Shown in pieces: positions 7,094 through 10,823 of a stretch of 10,823 nucleotides of DNA; the stretch's first letter is position 1; every line of letters begins with the position of its first letter. The translations under genes were made by a program, and so were the position numbers. Source of the DNA: UBA1738 sp045580145 (GTDB lineage Bacteria > Bacillota > Clostridia > UBA1381); contig JAZNNI010000114.1 of NCBI GenBank assembly GCA_045580145.1, forward strand, positions 1 through 10,823, given 5' to 3'. The notes below the pieces were generated by a model. It had not been told where the DNA came from, did not search any database, and saw only the letters and a list, made by a program, of their open reading frames with translations.

Positions 7094-8461
7094 ATGTTAA
7101 ATCCTTTTGAAATTTTAGAAACGATTAATATGATTGACAAGGAAAACCTTGATATAAGAACTATTACAATGGGGATTTCCTTAAAAAACTGTGCAGACCC
7201 TGATGTTGACAAGGCGTGTGAAAAGGTATATAAAAAGATAACTACATATGCAGGAGATTTGGTTAAGGTCGGTTGTGAAATTGAGAAACAACTGGGCATT
7301 CCAATTATAAATAAACGTATTTCAGTTACACCTATTTCAAATCTTGTCGATGCACTTGATGAAAAAACAGAGGAAAACTGTGTGAAGTTTGCAAAAACAC
7401 TTGACAGAGCCGCAAAAGCTGTGGGTGTTAACTTTATCGGAGGATATTCTGCGCTCGTGCATAAGGACTTTACCGATGGTGAAGCGGCGCTTATGAGGTC
7501 GATACCGAAGGCGCTTACAGAAACTGATATTGTCTGCTCAAGTGTAAATGTAGGCACAACAAAAGCTGGAATAAATATGGATGCGGTTGCAGCTATGGGA
7601 CGTATAATAAAGCAGGCGGCGGAAATGACAAAGGATAACGACGGTTTTGCTTGTGCAAAGCTTGTTGTCTTTATGAATGCAGTTGAAGATAATCCGTTTA
7701 TGGCAGGTGCGTTCCACGGTGAAGGTGAAGGCGAGTGCGTGATAAACGTAGGTGTAAGTGGACCAGGTGTTGTAAAATGTGCTCTTGAAAAGGTGAAGGG
7801 CGAGCCGTTTGGCGTAGTTGCAGATACAATTAAAAAGACAGCATTTAAGATTACAAGAATGGGACAGCTTGTTGCACAGGAAGCATCAAAGAGATTGGGT
7901 GTTCCGTTTGGTATTGTGGATTTGTCATTGGCTCCGACACCTGCTGTTGGGGATAGTGTTGCATATATCTTAGAAGAAATGGGTCTTGAAAAATGCGGAA
8001 CGCACGGCACAACTGCGGCTTTGGCACTTTTAAATGATGCTGTAAAAAAAGGCGGAGTTATGGCATCATCATATGTCGGTGGCTTGTCGGGGGCATTTAT
8101 TCCGGTAAGTGAGGATGCAGGTATGATAGCGGCTGCTAAATGCGGACTATTAACACTTGAGAAGCTTGAGGCAATGACTTGTGTATGCTCGGTTGGCCTT
8201 GATATGATTGCTGTTCCGGGAGATACAACAGCTGAGACAATTTCAGCAATAATTGCGGATGAAGCTGCAATCGGTATGATAAATACAAAGACAACAGCAG
8301 TGAGAATTATTCCTGTGCCGGGGAAAAAGGTAGGCGAGGAGGTTGAATTTGGCGGACTTTTAGGAAGTGCACCGATAATGCCTGTTAAGGAATATTCAAG
8401 CAGTGAATTTATAAAAAGAGGCGGAAGAATACCTGCACCGCTTCAGGCACTTAAAAATTAA
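7094..8461 (+). CDS. UPF0210 (DUF711) family protein, PFL-like fold, function unknown
   Basis: A 455-residue protein of the UPF0210 family, often labelled 'PFL family protein' because of structural similarity to the pyruvate formate-lyase barrel. Recognisable blocks are FHGEGEGECVINVGVSGPG (207-225), SLAPTPAVGDSVA (278-290), GTHGTTAAL (302-310), CVCSVGLDMIAVPGDT (363-378) and the C-terminal KRGGRIPAP (441-449). I see no glycyl-radical RVxG-type motif near the C terminus, so it is unlikely to be a true radical enzyme, although C363 and C365 form a CxC pair that could be functional. No signal peptide or membrane segment is visible, so it is probably cytosolic. The start is set by AAGGAG (7081-7086), which overlaps the stop of the ACT gene, so the two are probably coupled. 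A terminator follows 6 bases after the stop. Its reaction and substrate are not known. Confidence 0.92.
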   Translation: MLNPFEILETINMIDKENLDIRTITMGISLKNCADPDVDKACEKVYKKITTYAGDLVKVGCEIEKQLGIPIINKRISVTPISNLVDALDEKTEENCVKFAKTLDRAAKAVGVNFIGGYSALVHKDFTDGEAALMRSIPKALTETDIVCSSVNVGTTKAGINMDAVAAMGRIIKQAAEMTKDNDGFACAKLVVFMNAVEDNPFMAGAFHGEGEGECVINVGVSGPGVVKCALEKVKGEPFGVVADTIKKTAFKITRMGQLVAQEASKRLGVPFGIVDLSLAPTPAVGDSVAYILEEMGLEKCGTHGTTAALALLNDAVKKGGVMASSYVGGLSGAFIPVSEDAGMIAAAKCGLLTLEKLEAMTCVCSVGLDMIAVPGDTTAETISAIIADEAAIGMINTKTTAVRIIPVPGKKVGEEVEFGGLLGSAPIMPVKEYSSSEFIKRGGRIPAPLQALKN

Positions 8462-8466
8462 TGATT

Positions 8467-8505
8467 AGTGGCTATTGGGAAAATCCTGTAGCCACTTGAT
8501 TTTTT
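8467..8505 (+). terminator. Intrinsic terminator after the UPF0210 gene
   Basis: The arms AGTGGCTA (8467-8474) and TAGCCACT (8489-8496) pair perfectly; inside, GGG (8477-8479) can pair with TCC (8484-8486) around an AAAA tetraloop. A run of six T (8500-8505) follows after TGA. It closes the rlmB-ACT-UPF0210 transcript. Confidence 0.87.
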
Positions 8506-8606
8506 GTGTAGGAAATTGCATCGGTAATGACAAAATAATATACACAAAATTCCGCGCATACAGGACCTCTATTAGAAGAAAATTTACAAATTTTCACAGA
8601 AACTAC
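8506..8606. other. Non-coding stretch between terminator and tRNA promoter
   Basis: I see no gene here. Two inverted repeats stand out. TTTTGTGTA (8502-8510, overlapping the terminator T run) is the exact reverse complement of TACACAAAA (8541-8549), 30 bases apart. GAAAATTT (8578-8585) and AAATTTTC (8588-8595) form an 18-base structure with a 2-base centre just upstream of the tRNA promoter; being AT-rich, it may act as an UP-like promoter element rather than a binding site. Neither has a clear function. Confidence 0.5.
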
Positions 8607-8635
8607 TTGCAAAAAGTAGCTTATTATGTTATAAT
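8607..8635 (+). promoter_or_regulatory. Sigma-A promoter of tRNA-Ser
   Basis: -35 TTGCAA (8607-8612), a 17-base spacer, extended TG at 8627-8628 and a consensus -10 TATAAT (8630-8635). The expected start is near 8642, about 11 bases before the mature tRNA. The -35 box sits within a small inverted repeat, CTACTT (8603-8608) and AAGTAG (8614-8619), which may be chance. The strength of the promoter fits a stable RNA gene. Confidence 0.85.
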
Positions 8636-8652
8636 AATAAAGTTATAAATTT

Positions 8653-8740
8653 GGAGAGGTGGCCGAGTGGCCGAAGGCGCAACATTGGAAATGTTGTGAG
8701 GGTAACACCTCCGTGAGTTCGAATCTCATCCTCTCCTCCA
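8653..8740 (+). tRNA. tRNA-Ser (anticodon GGA)
   Basis: A class II tRNA of 88 bases including an encoded CCA. The acceptor arms are GGAGAGG (8653-8659) and CCTCTCC (8730-8736). The D arm has GCCGAGTGGCCGAAGGC. The anticodon stem CAACA/TGTTG (8680-8684, 8692-8696) holds the loop TTGGAAA with anticodon GGA at 8687-8689, reading UCC and UCU serine codons. A long variable arm GAGG...CCTC, as required for serine tRNAs, and the T loop TTCGAAT with stem GTGAG/CTCAT complete it. The discriminator base (8737) is T, where bacterial serine tRNAs usually have G. Confidence 0.97.
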
Positions 8741-8744
8741 CGTT

Positions 8745-8791
8745 GGCAGAGGAAAAGGTTTGATTGTATATACAATCACTCTTTCCTTGCC
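8745..8791. repeat. Long hairpin with an 18-base perfect palindrome after tRNA-Ser
   Basis: At the centre, TGATTGTATATACAATCA (8761-8778) is a perfect palindrome. Outside it the flanks also pair: AGGAAA (8750-8755) with TTTCCT (8782-8787), and GGCA (8745-8748) with TGCC (8788-8791), with small bulges in between. The whole 47-base element begins 4 bases after the tRNA CCA. No T run follows, so it is a poor terminator by itself. It could be a tRNA 3' processing or stability element in RNA, or, as DNA, an operator for the exporter genes: the ATTG...CAAT symmetry resembles sites bound by MarR- or TetR-type repressors. The choice between these is open. Confidence 0.7.
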
Positions 8792-8813
8792 CTAATAACT
8801 GTGCGCATATAAT
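8787..8813 (+). promoter_or_regulatory. Possible promoter for the ABC exporter operon
   Basis: A consensus -10 hexamer TATAAT lies at 8808-8813 with TTGCCC (8787-8792) upstream as a -35 candidate, but the spacer is 15 bases, shorter than ideal. The 18-base palindrome ends 8 bases upstream of the -35 box, a reasonable place for a regulator. Transcription would start near 8820, with a leader of about 65 bases before the exporter ATG. Confidence 0.4.
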
Positions 8814-8851
8814 CGGGAGGGTATTAAGTCTTTTCGTTATGTGCTTTTTTT
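8803..8851 (+). terminator. Terminator-like stem-loop ahead of the ABC exporter
   Basis: GCGCATA (8803-8809) can pair with TATGTGC (8838-8844) as seven pairs including one G-U, and seven T follow at once (8845-8851). The 28-base loop is long, which weakens the call. It could stop transcripts coming from the tRNA promoter. The loop holds TTAAGTC (8824-8830), which is complementary to GACTTAA (8860-8866) just before the exporter ribosome binding site, so an alternative fold exists. Confidence 0.45.
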
Positions 8852-8884
8852 CTTATTTTGACTTAAGCTAAAGGAGATGTTAAT

Positions 8885-10627
8885 ATGCTTAAACGATTGG
8901 TGGCGTGTGTAAGGGAGTATAAGCTTCCAACAATTCTGACGCTTTTATTCATTCTTGGTGAGGCTGTGATAGAAACTTTTATACCATTTATAACAGCTGA
9001 CCTTGTTAATAAAATTAAAAATGGTACGGAGATGGAGGAAATTGTAAGGATAGGTATATTCCTTGCTATTTTAGCCTGTCTTTCTCTTGCCTGTGGCGGT
9101 ATTGCAGGAATTACCTGTGCGAAAGCATCGACAGGTTTTGCGAAAAACTTAAGAAAAGATATGATGAAGAAAATTCAGTCGTATTCCTTTAAAAATATAG
9201 ATAAATTTTCATCATCATCTCTTGTTACGCGTATGACCACCGACGTTACAAATGTACAGATGGCATTTATGATGCTTACAAGAGTTGCATTAAGAAGTCC
9301 ATTAATGTTGATTTTTTCAGTAATTATGGCATATGTTATGGGTGGTGCATTGTCGACTGCATTTGTTGTAGTAATTCCTGTGCTTGCATTTGGTCTTATA
9401 ATGGTAGCACGCAAGGCAATGCCGGCATTTCGCAGGGTGTTTAAAAAATATGACCGCCTGAACGAATCTATAGAAGAAAATGTCCGTGCGATGCGTGTTG
9501 TAAAGGGATTTTCACGTGAAGACTATGAAAAGGAAAAGTTCGGTGCAGCATCAGATGATATATGTAAAGATTTTACCAGTGCAGAAAGAATTGTGGCACT
9601 AAATACTCCACTTATGCAGCTTTGTGTGAACTTCAATATGGTATTTGTGCTTTTTATTGGCTCGAAGATGGCGATTGAAAGCAGAGGCGTATTGGTGGAC
9701 GTAGGACAAATCTCAGCTATGCTTACATACGGAATGCAGATACTTATGTCACTTATGATGCTTTCTATGATTTACGTTATGCTCACTATGTCAGCAGAAT
9801 CGGCAAAACGTATTTGTGAAGTTTTGGACGAAGCACCATCACTTTCAAACCCTGAAAGTCCAATTATGGAAATCAAAGATGGTTCAATCGAGTTTAAGGG
9901 TGTAAATTTCAAATATTCGGAAAAAGCAAAAAAGAATTCACTTTCTGATATTGATATAAGCATAAAATCGGGAATGACTGTAGGAATTATAGGAGGAACA
10001 GGGTCGGGAAAATCATCACTTGTTCAGCTTATTCCGCGACTTTATGATGTTACTGACGGATGTGTGACGATCGGCGGAATTGACGTTAAAAATTATGATG
10101 TAAAAGTGCTTCGGGATTCTGTTGCGATGGTTCTTCAGAAAAATCTTTTATTCTCGGGAACTATAAAGGAAAATCTTATGTGGGGAAATGCTGATGCAAC
10201 TGATGAAGAAATCATCAAGGCTTGCAAGTTAGCACAGGCAGATGATTTTGTCAGCAAATTTCCGGATGGCTATGATACAAAAATTGAGCAGGGCGGAACA
10301 AATGTATCAGGCGGTCAGCGGCAACGTCTTTGCATAGCACGTGCACTGCTTAAAAATCCGAAAATTCTTATTCTTGACGATTCAACAAGTGCTGTTGACA
10401 CAAAGACTGATGCTCTTATTCGTGCAGGTCTTAAGACATATATCCCCGAAACTACGAAAATTATTATAGCACAGCGAATTTCTTCTGTTATGGATTCGGA
10501 CATGATTATTGTAATGGAAAACGGCAGAATAAATTCTGTCGGAAAGCATGACGAGCTTATGGAGTCGTGCTCTATATACAAAGAGGTATATTATCAGCAG
10601 AACGGAGGGGATAAGGATGCAAGGTAA
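8885..10627 (+). CDS. Heterodimeric ABC exporter, degenerate-site half (membrane plus ATPase)
   Basis: A 580-residue half transporter: a membrane domain with about six hydrophobic helices (residues 15-300) fused to an ATPase domain (about 325-580). It probably pumps drugs, lipids or peptides out of the cell with the next gene's product. Walker A is GGTGSGKS (370-377), Q-loop Q418, signature VSGGQ (474-478) and Walker B ILILDD (494-499). The catalytic Glu after Walker B is Asp (D499), and the switch His is Gln (Q530 in IIAQRIS). This pair of changes is characteristic of the non-catalytic subunit of heterodimeric exporters of the TM287/288, BmrCD and LmrCD type, so gene and partner are expected to work as a heterodimer. 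The ATG at 8885 follows AAGGAG by 8 bases. Substrate cannot be inferred. It overlaps the next gene by 11 bases. Confidence 0.93.
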   Translation: MLKRLVACVREYKLPTILTLLFILGEAVIETFIPFITADLVNKIKNGTEMEEIVRIGIFLAILACLSLACGGIAGITCAKASTGFAKNLRKDMMKKIQSYSFKNIDKFSSSSLVTRMTTDVTNVQMAFMMLTRVALRSPLMLIFSVIMAYVMGGALSTAFVVVIPVLAFGLIMVARKAMPAFRRVFKKYDRLNESIEENVRAMRVVKGFSREDYEKEKFGAASDDICKDFTSAERIVALNTPLMQLCVNFNMVFVLFIGSKMAIESRGVLVDVGQISAMLTYGMQILMSLMMLSMIYVMLTMSAESAKRICEVLDEAPSLSNPESPIMEIKDGSIEFKGVNFKYSEKAKKNSLSDIDISIKSGMTVGIIGGTGSGKSSLVQLIPRLYDVTDGCVTIGGIDVKNYDVKVLRDSVAMVLQKNLLFSGTIKENLMWGNADATDEEIIKACKLAQADDFVSKFPDGYDTKIEQGGTNVSGGQRQRLCIARALLKNPKILILDDSTSAVDTKTDALIRAGLKTYIPETTKIIIAQRISSVMDSDMIIVMENGRINSVGKHDELMESCSIYKEVYYQQNGGDKDAR

Positions 10628-10823
10628 CGAGAAAAGACCGCCAAGAAAGCTTGACGGTAAGATGCTTGCCCGTATTATGAAAACTTTGTACGGCTTTTTC
10701 CCTGTTCTTTTACCCGCAGCAATTTTTTGTATGCTTTTTTCCGCTGTTACGGCGGCTGTTCCGGATATATTCATACAAAAGGTAATGGCAGCTATTGAAA
10801 AATGGTATAAAACGGGTGACTGG
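10617..10823 (+). CDS. Second ABC exporter half, N-terminal part (3' end outside window)
   Basis: An open frame of 69 codons runs from an ATG at 10617 to the window edge without a stop. GGAGGGG (10604-10610) lies 6 bases upstream, inside the end of the preceding gene, and the 11-base overlap suggests coupled translation. The start is MQGNEKRPPRKLDG, a polar, basic leader typical of these subunits, followed by a hydrophobic segment (about residues 26-50, FFPVLLPAAIFCMLFSAVTAAVP) that would be the first membrane helix. By position and by the degenerate site in its neighbour, it should be the catalytically competent partner, with canonical Glu and His in its ATPase domain. Those residues are beyond the window, so that is inference. 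Confidence 0.85.
   Translation, partial: MQGNEKRPPRKLDGKMLARIMKTLYGFFPVLLPAAIFCMLFSAVTAAVPDIFIQKVMAAIEKWYKTGDW

Noticed and set aside
7060..8010. A 316-residue open frame on the minus strand opposite the UPF0210 gene.
   Set aside because: Its translation has no recognisable motif and mirrors the codon bias of the well-supported plus-strand gene; it is a shadow frame.
8858..8886. TTGACT, 17-base gap, TAATAT: a promoter-like pair just before the exporter start.
   Set aside because: The -10 would overlap the ATG at 8885, so transcripts would begin inside the gene, downstream of the ribosome binding site, and could not make the full protein.
10382..10774. A 130-residue minus-strand open frame across the junction of the two exporter genes.
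   Set aside because: It overlaps the conserved ATPase domain and the second exporter start, has no ribosome binding site I can support and no family resemblance.
1..10823. CRISPR arrays, insertion sequences, phage genes or defence systems.
   Set aside because: No spaced direct repeats, transposase, integrase or nuclease motifs are visible; the genes are core housekeeping, biosynthesis and transport.

Overview
The window is a low-GC, single-strand gene array from a Gram-positive member of the Clostridia (Firmicutes). The evidence is the gene order (smc-ftsY), strong GGAGG-type ribosome binding sites, sigma-A promoters with extended -10 elements, a CCA-encoding tRNA gene and protein sequences that look like anaerobic gut Clostridia (Oscillospirales/Ruminococcus-like). 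The lineage is inferred from sequence feel, not from a search. Every gene is on the + strand. The first and last genes run off the window.

Positions 1-2622 carry the end of a chromosome-segregation/protein-targeting operon: the C-terminal half of the SMC condensin ATPase, then the signal recognition particle receptor GTPase FtsY. A strong promoter, with a 16-base near-palindrome over its -35 box, then starts an aspartate-family amino acid operon (2695-6005): homoserine dehydrogenase (hom), homoserine kinase (thrB, 1-base overlap with hom) and a lysC-type aspartokinase. Together these cover the entry step from aspartate and the homoserine-to-phosphohomoserine branch; threonine synthase (thrC) is not here. 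Inside lysC there is a well-formed second ribosome binding site and in-frame GTG that would make a separate regulatory beta subunit, as is known for Bacillus aspartokinase II. A strong stem-loop terminator closes the operon.

Positions 6069-8461 hold a 23S rRNA 2'-O-methyltransferase of the RlmB/TrmH family, followed by a conserved pair of uncharacterised proteins: a stand-alone ACT-domain protein (UPF0237) and a UPF0210/DUF711 'PFL-like' protein. A second terminator follows.

Positions 8462-8884 are a gene-poor stretch with a tRNA-Ser(GGA) under its own consensus promoter, then a long hairpin containing an 18-base perfect palindrome and a terminator-like stem with a T7 tract, leading into a two-gene ABC exporter operon (8885 to the end). 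The first exporter half has a degenerate catalytic site (Asp for Glu after Walker B, Gln for the switch His), which marks it as the non-catalytic partner of a heterodimeric multidrug-type exporter; the second half starts 11 bases before the first one stops and is cut by the window edge.

Most of the window is ordinary core genome. The points most worth checking are the internal lysC start and its ribosome binding site shared with hom, the palindrome at the hom promoter, the unknown UPF0237-UPF0210 pair, and the structured leader between the tRNA and the exporter.
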